From positions 27,790 through 91,789 of the forward strand of contig CAZABB010000004.1 of assembly GCA_964483625.1 (NCBI GenBank): a stretch of DNA of 64,000 bases, written 5' to 3'. Below are positions 1 through 7,957 of the stretch, in pieces; the first letter of the stretch is position 1; each line of letters starts with the position of its first letter. The stretch is from JAFGQU01 sp964483625. GTDB lineage: Bacteria > Omnitrophota > Gorgyraeia > Duberdicusellales > 4484-171. A program made the translations under genes and the position numbers. The notes beneath the pieces are model-generated. The model was not told where the DNA came from. It did not search any database and saw nothing but the letters and a program-made list of their open reading frames with translations.

Positions 1-123
1 GGCGATATAGGGACCGACGCCGTCGTCGGAACGCAAACTGTTTCCTACAGTAATACATACGGTATGTCCTCCGGGGTGAAAAGAAAGCGCGTTGATTACA
101 TCAGCGGTTAACGAACTTGACAT
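1..123 (-). CDS. Hydrogenase maturation protease, HycI/HyaD type (partial, runs off the window)
   Basis: Only the first 41 codons are present. The frame is open from an ATG at 123 to the window edge, and residues 26-41 read VGNSLRSDDGVGPYIA, the G-N-x-L-R-x-D-D-G-x-G signature of the nickel-dependent endopeptidases that trim the C-terminus of [NiFe]-hydrogenase large subunits. The N-terminal stretch before the motif is about 22 residues, as in HycI-like members that begin with a short helix. The start overlaps the 3' end of the large-subunit gene by 23 nt, so translation is probably coupled. There is a GGAGG at about 75-79, but the ATG after it is out of frame with the motif. Its place right after the large subunit fits its expected substrate. 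Confidence 0.8.
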   Translation of the reverse strand, partial: MSSSLTADVINALSFHPGGHTVCITVGNSLRSDDGVGPYIA

Positions 124-1426
124 TGAGAAAATGCGCCGAACATGATATGCAGGGATCGTATGCCCGTACCAGCATCTCCATCGTCAGGGTGATTTCTTCA
201 TCGGACTTATCGAGGATTTCCGGCACCAGTTTTTTCATATCCTGTTCGATACTGTTGACATTCTGCGAGGTAGGGATAATACAGTTGGCATTGACGATCT
301 TCCCCTTATCATCGACCTCGTAGTTATGGAAGAGAAGTCCCCGCGGCACCTCCACCGCGCCCACGCCGTTACCGGCTTTGACTGCAATGGTATTGTTTTC
401 GTTTAAGCCGACGACGATCTCTTCATCCCGGTTCACTCCCTTGTTTTTGAAATGTTCGAGGATGGCGATGGATTCTTCAAGGCTGTGCACACATTCAACC
501 AGCTGAGCCGCGGTATTGAGAAAAGAATTGTAGCAGATTTTATTCAATCCGAGAAAATCGGCGACGGCCTTGGCTTTCGGATGCAGTTTTTTATAATTTA
601 AATTCACCCGCGCCAGAGCCCCGACCATATACGACTGGCGGTTCCATTTAGCGTGTTTGGCCGAAGAATGCGGCATGACGAATTCATTGGTTACCTCACG
701 ATAGTCATGTTTATCCATGCGTTTCCCGTCGGTCGAACCGACATCTCCCGCGAGCATCGGATACTCGTCGTCATCACTGACCAAACCGACATACTCGGTC
801 TCCCGCTTGAATTCCGGAAATTTCAAGGTCTTACATAACTCAACCGTCTCCTCCATATCGACACGCATATTGACCAGGATATCCAGCATCGCGTCCAGAT
901 CTTTTTCCTTCGGCAGTTTCGTAAACCCGCCTACGATACAGGAAATCGGATGGATATGCCGGCCGACGAGAATATCACAGACATCGTTACACTGTTTTTT
1001 CATCCGCAGGGCGCGCCGGACGACTTTATTGTGACTTTCGATCAGCGGCACAAAACTCTTAACCCCCAGCAGGTCGGGAGCGACCAGTAAATAGATATGC
1101 AAAATATGACTGTCCAGGTTTTCCTGGTGCAGGAGTAATTTCCTTAAACGCACGGTCTGCTCCGAAGGAGTAAACCCGATAGCGTCTTCAGCGGCCTGGA
1201 TCGATGCCAGAGAATGGCCGCAGGCGCAGATACCGCAGATCCGGGAGGTAATATGCTGCGCTTCGAAAATAGAACGGCCCCGCAGCATACCTTCAAAAAA
1301 ACGGGGGGACTCGACGATCTCAAGGCGGCATTCTTCCAATTTACCTTCCTTGACGTTTACGACAATATTCCCGTGTCCCTCGACGCGGGTAAGATATTCG
1401 ACATTGACTTTAACGTTTCTTGCCAT
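101..1426 (-). CDS. hydA: [NiFe]-hydrogenase large (alpha) subunit, group 3b sulfhydrogenase type
   Basis: This is the catalytic subunit that holds the NiFe(CN)2CO centre and interconverts H2 with protons and electrons in the cytoplasm. Both nickel-ligand motifs are visible: RICGICACGH near residue 62 and DPCISCSAH near the C-terminus. The sequence ends SAHFLNVKFVNR, a short tail after the last ligand cysteine motif of the kind removed by a maturation protease. I chose the ATG at 1426 (MARNVKVNVEYL) over the ATG at 1450 because a GGAGGAG lies about 10 nt upstream of it. The gene overlaps the small-subunit gene by 17 nt and is last of four in the order beta-gamma-delta-alpha, the order of the Pyrococcus hydBGDA sulfhydrogenase operon. 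Length is typical for group 3b. Confidence 0.93.
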   Translation of the reverse strand: MARNVKVNVEYLTRVEGHGNIVVNVKEGKLEECRLEIVESPRFFEGMLRGRSIFEAQHITSRICGICACGHSLASIQAAEDAIGFTPSEQTVRLRKLLLHQENLDSHILHIYLLVAPDLLGVKSFVPLIESHNKVVRRALRMKKQCNDVCDILVGRHIHPISCIVGGFTKLPKEKDLDAMLDILVNMRVDMEETVELCKTLKFPEFKRETEYVGLVSDDDEYPMLAGDVGSTDGKRMDKHDYREVTNEFVMPHSSAKHAKWNRQSYMVGALARVNLNYKKLHPKAKAVADFLGLNKICYNSFLNTAAQLVECVHSLEESIAILEHFKNKGVNRDEEIVVGLNENNTIAVKAGNGVGAVEVPRGLLFHNYEVDDKGKIVNANCIIPTSQNVNSIEQDMKKLVPEILDKSDEEITLTMEMLVRAYDPCISCSAHFLNVKFVNR

Positions 1427-2177
1427 CTGTTTCTGTCTCCTCCAATTCACGCGGTTTGTTGTACATATCGATTTTATTCACTACCCAGTCAAGAGGAATA
1501 TTATGTTTTTCTAAAATATCCATCTGCCCGTTTTTCGCCGGATTCGACACCATACCCCGGCAGCCGTAACAGATATTCCCGTTATTGATACACCAGGAAT
1601 TACACCCGGCGCGGGTTACCGGACCAAGACAGGTAATCCCCTTATCGTACATGCATTCGTTCTCATTGAGTTTACACTCACGGCAAACGGCGTGATCGGG
1701 CACCGTATAAGGAATTCCCTGCAGGGCGCACTTTAATACTTTCACAAATTCCGGCTGATACACCGGACACCCGTGCACGAAATAATCCACCTTCACCACC
1801 TGGTGCACCGGACAGGTAGGAATGGTCTCAAAATGCTTCGCGCCGTCTTTATACACGTATTCTTTTATTTCGTTCAGATCAAATTTATTTTTCATCCCGT
1901 TGACGCCGCCGATTGTCGCGCAGGATCCGTAGGCGATAAGAACTTTGGAACGCTTGCGGATGTTCTTGATCCGTTCGACCCCATGCGTTGTGGTAATACT
2001 GCCCTCGACGACCGCCACATCGTAGTCGCCGTCCCATTTTTCCGACATCGCTTCTCTGAATTCGACGACATCAATTATCTCAAGAATATCAAGCAACGTT
2101 TCGCCGAAATTGGCGACCTGAAGCTGGCATCCTTCACAACAAGAGAAATCAAAAAAAGCTACTTTTGGTTTTTTCAT
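1410..2177 (-). CDS. hydD: [NiFe]-hydrogenase small (delta) subunit
   Basis: This iron-sulfur subunit relays electrons from the NiFe site. The N-terminal SCCEGCQ motif (about residues 13-19), GSCATIGG and the later HGCPV are the proximal-cluster ligands. A C-terminal cysteine-rich stretch (CRECKLNENEC, CLGP, CNSWC, CYGCRG) can hold two more 4Fe-4S clusters. At 255 residues without a twin-arginine signal it is a cytoplasmic group 3 subunit, not a periplasmic uptake enzyme. It starts 2 nt after the stop of hydG, has a GAGG about 9 nt before its ATG, and overlaps hydA downstream. Co-occurrence with the beta and gamma subunits supports a bidirectional NAD(P)-linked enzyme. Confidence 0.93.
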   Translation of the reverse strand: MKKPKVAFFDFSCCEGCQLQVANFGETLLDILEIIDVVEFREAMSEKWDGDYDVAVVEGSITTTHGVERIKNIRKRSKVLIAYGSCATIGGVNGMKNKFDLNEIKEYVYKDGAKHFETIPTCPVHQVVKVDYFVHGCPVYQPEFVKVLKCALQGIPYTVPDHAVCRECKLNENECMYDKGITCLGPVTRAGCNSWCINNGNICYGCRGMVSNPAKNGQMDILEKHNIPLDWVVNKIDMYNKPRELEETETDGKKR

Positions 2178-2179
2178 AA

Positions 2180-3016
2180 TTATAACGCCTCGATATTATT
2201 TTTTATTTTATCGTAAGAAAATACCGGTCCATCCTGACAACAGTACACGTCTCCGATCTGGCAATGCCCGCATTTGCCTACGCCGCACTTCATATGCCGC
2301 TCCAGCGAAAGATAGATCTGCCTCTCCGGGATCCCTTTCTTTAAGCATTCGGCGATAACAAACTTATACATAATCGGCGGGCCGACGACGATTCCGAAAG
2401 TACGCTCGGTATCAAGCGTTACACCCGGGATCAGAGACGTGATCAGTCCGACATTACCTTTCCAATCGGGATCGGCTTTGTCGACAGTACAGTTGAAATT
2501 GACATCAAGCCTCTTCTCCCACTGCTCGACTTCCTCGCCAAACAGCATATCCTTGGGCGTTTTACAGCCAAGAAGAATACTTACCTTGCCGAAATCACGG
2601 CGGTTATCGATCACAAAATTAATCAGCGAACGTAACGGTACAATTCCCAGCCCTCCGGCGACAAATAACAAATCATTTCCTTCCAGAATCTGTGTAGGGA
2701 ACCCCACTCCGAACGGACCGCGAATACCGACGGTATCGCCGGCCTTTAAGCCATGAAGGGCATTCGTTACTTTCCCGACGTTACGCACGACCAGTTCGAA
2801 ATATCCCCGGATTGTCGGGGAAGAAGAGACCGAAATCGGCGCCTCCCCCACTCCGGGGAGAGCGACCATAACAAACTGGCCCGGTTCGTGATCGAGACTT
2901 TCGCCTCCGGCCAGAGCGATTTTGAAATATTTCTCCTGAGCGGTAATCATCTTCGCCTCGAGAATTTCCCCCGTTTTTACGTTATACGCCGATTCTTTTA
3001 ACGTGACTCGTTTCAT
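2180..3016 (-). CDS. hydG: Sulfhydrogenase gamma subunit, FAD/NAD(P)-binding
   Basis: A ferredoxin-NADP reductase-type protein that should pass electrons between the hydrogenase clusters and NAD(P)H. The first ~100 residues form an FAD-binding beta-barrel (PGQFVMVALPGVGEAPISVSS). The middle is a nucleotide-binding Rossmann half (LFVAGGLGIVPLRSLI). A cysteine motif near the C-terminus (MKCGVGKCGHCQIG followed by YCCQDGP) binds a 2Fe-2S cluster as in the PyrK/dihydroorotate dehydrogenase electron-transfer family. 278 residues is the usual length. The start overlaps the stop of hydB (ATGA), so the two are translated together. Group 3b enzymes can also reduce sulfur or polysulfide, but that activity cannot be read from sequence. 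Confidence 0.92.
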   Translation of the reverse strand: MKRVTLKESAYNVKTGEILEAKMITAQEKYFKIALAGGESLDHEPGQFVMVALPGVGEAPISVSSSPTIRGYFELVVRNVGKVTNALHGLKAGDTVGIRGPFGVGFPTQILEGNDLLFVAGGLGIVPLRSLINFVIDNRRDFGKVSILLGCKTPKDMLFGEEVEQWEKRLDVNFNCTVDKADPDWKGNVGLITSLIPGVTLDTERTFGIVVGPPIMYKFVIAECLKKGIPERQIYLSLERHMKCGVGKCGHCQIGDVYCCQDGPVFSYDKIKNNIEAL

Positions 3017-4047
3017 TGTGCTCCTTCGGCTAACTGATTGATTGTTTCCTTTAAATTAATCCGGGCCATACAGGTGCGCGAACACCGTCCGCACCCGGTA
3101 CAAAAATACCGGCTGTATTTATCCACCGGGTATTTGAATTTACGCATATACCGGTGCCGCTGGCGGTCACCTCGTTCTTCGCGAAAGTTTTCTCCTCCGG
3201 CAACCTCCGCGAACGGTTCACTCTGGCAGGAATCCCAGCGGCGTTTTCTCCCCCCCGTGGTCAGATTCAAATCAATTTCATCCTCGATATCGAAACAGTA
3301 GCAGGTCGGGCACACGTTGGTACAGTTGCCGCAGGCGACACAGCGTTTATGAAGGTCCTGCCAGACGGGTGACTCGAATGATTTATCAAACAGACTTTTG
3401 AGATTATTATGAGTAACGGCAACCTCATCCTTAAAGATCTCGCGTTTCTTCTTACGCATCGCCTTTAACGCTTCCCGGTGTTCTTCTGTGGCTTTCTGAA
3501 ACAGTCCGGTTTTTTCAATCAGTTCTTCACCTTCAAGCGTATTGATATGCACCATAAAAAAATCATCAAGCTCGGTAAAAAAGAGATCATATCCTCCGTT
3601 GGGCAGATGGTTATCCATCACCTTACAGTTGGCGTACTCATCGCAATATTCATTACATTCAAGGCCGATGATCAGAATTCTGTTCTTACGAGCCAGGTAG
3701 TTGATATCCTTGGGCTTATCGGAAAACACCATATTCAGGCACTGAATACCGGCCAGATCACAGGTATGCACCCCGAAAATAATCATGTCCTGATATTCCA
3801 TCACCGCGTTCCAGGCCTTTTTACTTTTATCGTATTGCTGCAGGGTTTCAGTCTGAGGCAGGAAATACTTCTTCGGCGGAAGGATTGTAGGTATATATTT
3901 AAGGGAGACTTCCTTGCCGGAGGCAACTTCCTCGAAGGCGTAATTCTTTACGCCCCGCTTAACGGGAGCCACGGTCTTTTTTATCTGAGCCAAACGGGAA
4001 ATGAATTCACTGAGATCTGTTTTATGAAGGATTGCGTATTGCGTCAT
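3013..4047 (-). CDS. hydB: Sulfhydrogenase beta subunit, 4Fe-4S dicluster protein
   Basis: First gene of the hydrogenase operon. The C-terminal half has two ferredoxin-like cysteine sets, CVACGNCTNVCPTCYC near residue 237 and CTGCGRCSRTC near residue 316, which should hold two 4Fe-4S clusters. The N-terminal ~200 residues match the HydB/anaerobic sulfite reductase A-type domain (YIPTILPPKKYFLPQTETL, then VHTCDLAGIQCLN and GLECNEYCDEYANC). The protein probably links the gamma-subunit flavin to the hydrogenase module. GAGGGTG lies just before the ATG. A canonical promoter and a CRP/FNR-like palindrome stand upstream. The length of 344 residues is close to known HydB proteins. Confidence 0.92.
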   Translation of the reverse strand: MTQYAILHKTDLSEFISRLAQIKKTVAPVKRGVKNYAFEEVASGKEVSLKYIPTILPPKKYFLPQTETLQQYDKSKKAWNAVMEYQDMIIFGVHTCDLAGIQCLNMVFSDKPKDINYLARKNRILIIGLECNEYCDEYANCKVMDNHLPNGGYDLFFTELDDFFMVHINTLEGEELIEKTGLFQKATEEHREALKAMRKKKREIFKDEVAVTHNNLKSLFDKSFESPVWQDLHKRCVACGNCTNVCPTCYCFDIEDEIDLNLTTGGRKRRWDSCQSEPFAEVAGGENFREERGDRQRHRYMRKFKYPVDKYSRYFCTGCGRCSRTCMARINLKETINQLAEGAQ

Positions 4048-4066
4048 GGTATCACCCTCTCTATTT

Positions 4067-4082
4067 TGTGAACGTGTTCACA
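4067..4082. promoter_or_regulatory. CRP/FNR-family-like operator in the hydB leader
   Basis: The sequence TGTGAACGTGTTCACA has perfect TGTGA and TCACA half-sites with a 6-nt spacer, the classical CRP-family site arrangement. It lies about 6-21 nt downstream of the +1 predicted for the hyd promoter and 20 nt before the hydB start codon. A bound regulator there would more likely block than activate. Which CRP/FNR-family protein would bind is unknown; none is encoded in this window. Confidence 0.55.
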
Positions 4083-4094
4083 TATATCCTGACA

Positions 4095-4123
4095 AAGATA
4101 ACATAATTGCGAAATGTTGTCAA
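4095..4123 (-). promoter_or_regulatory. Sigma70-type promoter of the hyd operon
   Basis: On the minus strand TTGACA (4118-4123) is followed after exactly 17 nt by TATCTT (4095-4100). The -35 box is a perfect match and the -10 matches 4 of 6. Predicted +1 near 4088, giving a leader of about 40 nt that contains the palindromic operator. Confidence 0.6.
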
Positions 4124-4163
4124 ATGAATTTTTGAAATATCGCAGATAATGAACCGGGGAAAT

Positions 4164-4877
4164 TTACAGACCGAGGAATTTTATCGCCGCCCCGCTTAAG
4201 AAAATCGCAAGGCCCGCGGCGGCATGAGAATACCGCTGGAATCTCCCCAGGGAAAATTTCGCCAGACCGAACGCTCCGGCAAATACAACCCCCAGCATCG
4301 TTGCGATCGTGGCAAAGGCAAATACTCCCGACACCGCGATCACCGATCCCATATTCCCTGTCGCTGCCGGATACATGAGAATAGGTATCAGCGGTTCACA
4401 TGGTCCAAAGACAAAGATCGTAAACAGGACCCAGGGAGTCAGACTCGGTTTCGCCTTCGCCTGATGCACGTGCATATGCTGGTGCAGATGATTATGGTGA
4501 TGAGTATGAGCGGACCCATCGGCGTGATGATGCACATGCCGATGCGGGGTTTTACGGATAACATAGCGAATACCCCAGATAAAATAGGCCAACCCGAACG
4601 CGAGCAGCAGCCAGGCGGCAATTTCTCCCCGGACCGATTCGATTCGCTCTAAATGCAGAACCGCCACTCCTAAACTGATCCCGAGAAATCCCAGGACGAT
4701 CGAACTTGCCACGTGCCCGATGCCGCAGAGTACGGTGATGAACGCGGTTTTGGACATACTCCAGCGGCGGGCTTTGGACATAACGATAAAAGGCAGATAA
4801 TGGTCGGGCCCCAGCACCGTATGGATGAACCCGATCGTGAACGCCGTCCCCATTAAAATGAATGTTTCATTGGTCAT
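4164..4877 (-). CDS. Membrane transporter of the UreH/NicO-like family, probable nickel permease
   Basis: A polytopic inner-membrane protein of 237 residues with about six hydrophobic segments. The first segment carries HTVLGPDHYLPF, a His/Asp metal-site motif of the HX4-5DH kind seen in NiCoT, RcnA and UreH-like nickel/cobalt transporters. The loop at about residues 110-140 is extremely histidine-rich (HRHVHHHADGSAHTHHHNH), as in nickel or cobalt carriers. It lies just upstream of the hydrogenase operon on the same strand, so nickel import for the NiFe centre is the natural role. The family also includes sulfite exporter TauE-like members, so substrate and direction remain an inference. It is separated from the GT9 genes by 39 nt and has its own Shine-Dalgarno (GAAGGAGG). 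Confidence 0.75.
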   Translation of the reverse strand: MTNETFILMGTAFTIGFIHTVLGPDHYLPFIVMSKARRWSMSKTAFITVLCGIGHVASSIVLGFLGISLGVAVLHLERIESVRGEIAAWLLLAFGLAYFIWGIRYVIRKTPHRHVHHHADGSAHTHHHNHLHQHMHVHQAKAKPSLTPWVLFTIFVFGPCEPLIPILMYPAATGNMGSVIAVSGVFAFATIATMLGVVFAGAFGLAKFSLGRFQRYSHAAAGLAIFLSGAAIKFLGL

Positions 4878-4916
4878 AAATACCTCCTTCTAAAATATCT
4901 ACATTTATCAGAATTT

Positions 4917-5948
4917 TTACTCGTTGGCAAGCAATTTTTCAATCAAAGCGTAGACTTCATCCGGCGAGATGCTGTCCAGACACAGAAAATCATTCTGACA
5001 ATCATGCGCCCGGCACACGGGACAATTGACGTTTTTATGGATGAAGAGGGATTTTTCCCCCAGTGGCCGCCAGCGTGTGGGAGAAAGTCCGGGATTACTC
5101 CGTCCGAAAATAGAAATCACCGGAATCCCAAGTGCGGCGGCGATATGCACGGGACCGGAATCGCCCGAAACAAACAGTTTCGCCCTCTCTAAGAGAGCAG
5201 TCAGCTCAAAAAGACTGAGTGCCCCTCTTAAATCGATGACTCCTTCTTCGCCGGCGACCTCACCGGCAAATTCCTTTTCGCTCTCAGCGGTGGTTACCAC
5301 AACCGGCAGGTTCAGATTTTGCCTGATCTTTTTTATCAGCGCGACGAAAGAACGCTGTTTCCATCGTTTCGACGGACAGGATGCCGCAGGATGGATCACC
5401 ACAAAATCCTGTCCTTCATCGATCCCTTTCTTTTTAAGCATTTCCCCGACACTGCGCCGTGCCGAATCCTTTACCGGGACAAAAAGCGGCACATCACGCA
5501 CCTGGATATCCAGCGCCCGCAGGATATCCAGCGTGTATTCACTTTCGTGTTTTTCCCCGCGGTGTTTACGGTGCGGTATTTTCTCGGTCAAAAGCCAACT
5601 CAGGTTACGATCCCACCCCACTCGTGTTTTAATCCCCGCAAGATAAGCGATCAGATGGGCCCGATTGGTAGGATGAAGAACAACGGCCAGATCGAAATTT
5701 TTCCGTCTTAAATCCCGCGCGAACCGCCACGTCGCGGGGAAACTCTTATGAATCCCGTACTTATCGTACACGATAACCTCATTTACCTCGGGATTGTCTT
5801 CAAGCAGACCACGCGTATACGGCCGGCACATAAAAGCGATATAACTATCGGGATAAGCCCGGCGCAGATTGCTGATAACAGGGACCGAAAGGACGACATC
5901 CCCCATCCGGTCGGTACGAATGATCAGAATGCGTTTGAACGGTTTCAT
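4917..5948 (-). CDS. Glycosyltransferase family 9, ADP-heptose:LPS heptosyltransferase-like
   Basis: A cytoplasmic or membrane-associated GT-B enzyme likely to add a heptose-type sugar to LPS core or another envelope glycan. N-terminal ILIIRTDRMGDVVLSVPVI and the C-terminal sugar-nucleotide site GDSGPVHIAAALGIPVISIFG are the GT9 (WaaC/WaaF) hallmarks. A Cys cluster near the end (CPVCRAHDCQNDFLC) is shared by the two preceding GT9 genes. I placed the start at MKPFKRIL (5948), which overlaps the upstream stop as ATGA; a longer frame to 6005 would overlap the upstream gene by 61 nt. It is the last gene of the envelope run. Confidence 0.88.
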   Translation of the reverse strand: MKPFKRILIIRTDRMGDVVLSVPVISNLRRAYPDSYIAFMCRPYTRGLLEDNPEVNEVIVYDKYGIHKSFPATWRFARDLRRKNFDLAVVLHPTNRAHLIAYLAGIKTRVGWDRNLSWLLTEKIPHRKHRGEKHESEYTLDILRALDIQVRDVPLFVPVKDSARRSVGEMLKKKGIDEGQDFVVIHPAASCPSKRWKQRSFVALIKKIRQNLNLPVVVTTAESEKEFAGEVAGEEGVIDLRGALSLFELTALLERAKLFVSGDSGPVHIAAALGIPVISIFGRSNPGLSPTRWRPLGEKSLFIHKNVNCPVCRAHDCQNDFLCLDSISPDEVYALIEKLLANE

Positions 5949-6868
5949 CCCCGCAGGATCACCTCCACCGCGCCGGCGACTGATTCCGGATCGATATTCA
6001 TGCATATGTTTTCATTTTCGCATTCGGTCCCCTCACACGACACACACGGGACGTCACTATGCTGCAACACCACCGATTTATTTGAAAGCGGCTTCGAACG
6101 TGCCGGGAGCGTCGGGCCAAACAATCCTACCACGGGAATATCCAGGTAGGAAGCCAGATGCATGAGGCTGGAATCGACGGCAATCAATACCCGGCAGTAC
6201 TTTTTCATCAGATAAAAGACATCGGCCAAACCGGTTTTATCCACCAGATCGATTACTCCTTCTCTGGCAGGAATATCGCGATAAAACTGGCGGTCTTTTT
6301 GTGTCCCGAAGATCATGACCGGATACCGGGTCCTCAATATATCGACAAGGCGGGCGACATTTTCATACGGATACTCCTTCAGGTGAAACCGGGAAGAACA
6401 GGCTACTCCCACTGACGGGGCAAGATCGAATCTTTCCCATCTTTCTTTTTCACTCAGAGACAGCAGGCAGTCGCTTTTCTCCCCATGTTCGGGACAACCA
6501 AGCGGTTCGATCAGTTTCAGATACTTACGCGTAATATGGTCGCCAGGAGAAAACCGGCGAAGATACGACGTGCGCCAGGCAGGGCCAATAAAAACCGGCA
6601 GAAGAGAATTCTTAAGGTCAACGACGATATCGAATCGTCTCCACAGTTTGAGGGCAAACTTCATCTTCCGGAAAACCGGCCAGCGTTTATTAAAAACGCG
6701 CACCGCATCGATATGGCTCATGCGGCTCAAAAAGTCTTGAGTTGCCGGCGAAGCGATCGCGGTGATCGTCCCGCCGCAATAGCAGGCATGAATTTTATCC
6801 AGGACGGGCAAAGCAAGAAAAACATCGCCGATATTGGTAGGAAAATTAATCAGGATCCGTTCACTCAT
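5945..6868 (-). CDS. Glycosyltransferase family 9, heptosyltransferase-like
   Basis: The second of three adjacent GT9 genes. The N-terminal RILINFPTNIGDVFLALPVL and the C-terminal AVDSSLMHLASYLDIPVVGLFGP mark the two Rossmann halves of a WaaF-like transferase. At 307 residues it is slightly short for the family but has both domains. A CVSCEGTECENENIC cysteine cluster sits near the end, as in its neighbours. The start overlaps the stop of the upstream GT9 gene and the stop overlaps the start of the downstream one, so all three are probably translated as a unit. The exact acceptor sugar cannot be told from sequence. Confidence 0.87.
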   Translation of the reverse strand: MSERILINFPTNIGDVFLALPVLDKIHACYCGGTITAIASPATQDFLSRMSHIDAVRVFNKRWPVFRKMKFALKLWRRFDIVVDLKNSLLPVFIGPAWRTSYLRRFSPGDHITRKYLKLIEPLGCPEHGEKSDCLLSLSEKERWERFDLAPSVGVACSSRFHLKEYPYENVARLVDILRTRYPVMIFGTQKDRQFYRDIPAREGVIDLVDKTGLADVFYLMKKYCRVLIAVDSSLMHLASYLDIPVVGLFGPTLPARSKPLSNKSVVLQHSDVPCVSCEGTECENENICMNIDPESVAGAVEVILRG

Positions 6869-7874
6869 TACCTAAAACCCTCCGGGCTTCCAGGAACACA
6901 TCCTCAACCTTAACCGAACGCATGCAGAAATTATCCTCGCAGTCGGTGTTATAACACGGTATCGCACAGGAAACATCGCTCCGTATGACACGGACGTTTT
7001 CTCCCCGTGGCGCGGTCACACAAGGATCGGTCGGCCCGAAGACCACAAGGGCCGTGGTCCCGCACGCTGCCGCAAGATGCGCGGGCCCGGAATCGTTTGA
7101 GACAAACAGATCGAAATGCTCCATCAACGCGGCAAGCTCAAGCAACGTCGTCTGGCCGCAGAAATCGTAATACGCGCTATTGCGCATCTTCCCGGTAACC
7201 TCAGCAACACGTTCGGTTTCTTTGGCGGCTCCGACAAAACATATACCGCAATCAAGTTCTTCGATGAGCCGGTCACACAATTGACTGAAATGGTCCGCCG
7301 GCCAGCGTTTCAAATCCCAGTTCGCCGAAACATTGATTCCCACCAGAAACCGGTGAGCTCCTTCGGCGGAACTGATACGGTAATACATCGCCGTACGGGT
7401 ATCTTCATCCACATACATCCGGGGAACTTCTTTTTCCACGGGAATCCCCACTTCCCGGAAAAGATGCAGGTAGCGTTTCTGCCGATGCCCTCCCTTCGGA
7501 AACGGTTTAATTCTTACCGTCAGAAGCCACGCCGTCTTTATCCTGCGATACCCCACGCGACGGGTAATGCCGGCAAGGACGCAAAGCATGAGGCGGGTAA
7601 ACGAACGATGAATACAGATTGCCGTATCGATTTTTTTTCTTCGCAACTGGGACACAAATCTCATCTTTGCCGCGAGGCCGCGATGAGTCGTACGTTCGTC
7701 AAACAGGATCACCTCATCGATAAAGGGATTGGCATCAAAAAGACCGCGGATACGCGGCGGCACCATGACCGCGACGTATGATGCCGGACGCGCCGCCTTG
7801 ATCGCCTCAAACGCCGGAAGCGTCATCACACAATCTCCCAGCCAATTCACGTTAGCAACAAGGATTCTTTTCAT
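6861..7874 (-). CDS. Glycosyltransferase family 9, heptosyltransferase II-like
   Basis: First of the trio of GT9 genes. It begins ILVANVNWLGDCVMTLPAFEAI and has FVSNDSGPAHLAAACGTTALVVFGPTDP-type C-terminal nucleotide-sugar motifs, best matching WaaF (heptosyltransferase II). Cysteines CAIPCYNTDCEDNFC lie near the end. The three tandem copies differ from each other enough to suggest three distinct linkages in the glycan. The ATG is 83 nt downstream of the deacetylase stop, with a GTCACAA repeat array between them, so it may be re-initiated or have its own weak promoter. Confidence 0.88.
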   Translation of the reverse strand: MKRILVANVNWLGDCVMTLPAFEAIKAARPASYVAVMVPPRIRGLFDANPFIDEVILFDERTTHRGLAAKMRFVSQLRRKKIDTAICIHRSFTRLMLCVLAGITRRVGYRRIKTAWLLTVRIKPFPKGGHRQKRYLHLFREVGIPVEKEVPRMYVDEDTRTAMYYRISSAEGAHRFLVGINVSANWDLKRWPADHFSQLCDRLIEELDCGICFVGAAKETERVAEVTGKMRNSAYYDFCGQTTLLELAALMEHFDLFVSNDSGPAHLAAACGTTALVVFGPTDPCVTAPRGENVRVIRSDVSCAIPCYNTDCEDNFCMRSVKVEDVFLEARRVLGNE

Positions 7875-7882
7875 GACTTAAC

Positions 7883-7950
7883 GTCACAAAGTCACAAGGT
7901 CACAGAGTCACAAGTAAAAAAATCAATACGTGTGATATGTGTCGTGTGAC
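7883..7950. repeat. Degenerate 8-nt period array (GTCACAAN)
   Basis: Four consecutive units GTCACAAA/GTCACAAG/GTCACAGA/GTCACAAG are followed, after a short AT stretch, by the inverse form GTGTGATATGTGTCGTGTGAC. It fills the gap between the GT9 and deacetylase genes. Related GTGAC arrays recur at 33.66, 37.51, 45.16 and 62.7 kb. Confidence 0.75.
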
Positions 7951-7957
7951 TTTTTCA

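Noticed and set aside
1..90. A frameshifted hydrogenase protease start, since the ATG at about 69 after a GGAGG is out of frame with the protease motif
   Set aside because: An in-frame ATG at 123 gives an open frame through the motif with an N-terminal extension of the HycI kind, so no frameshift is needed.
7883..7950. A CRISPR array in the GTCACAA repeats and similar arrays
   Set aside because: Units are 7-8 nt, degenerate and without spacers of constant length, and no cas genes are present.
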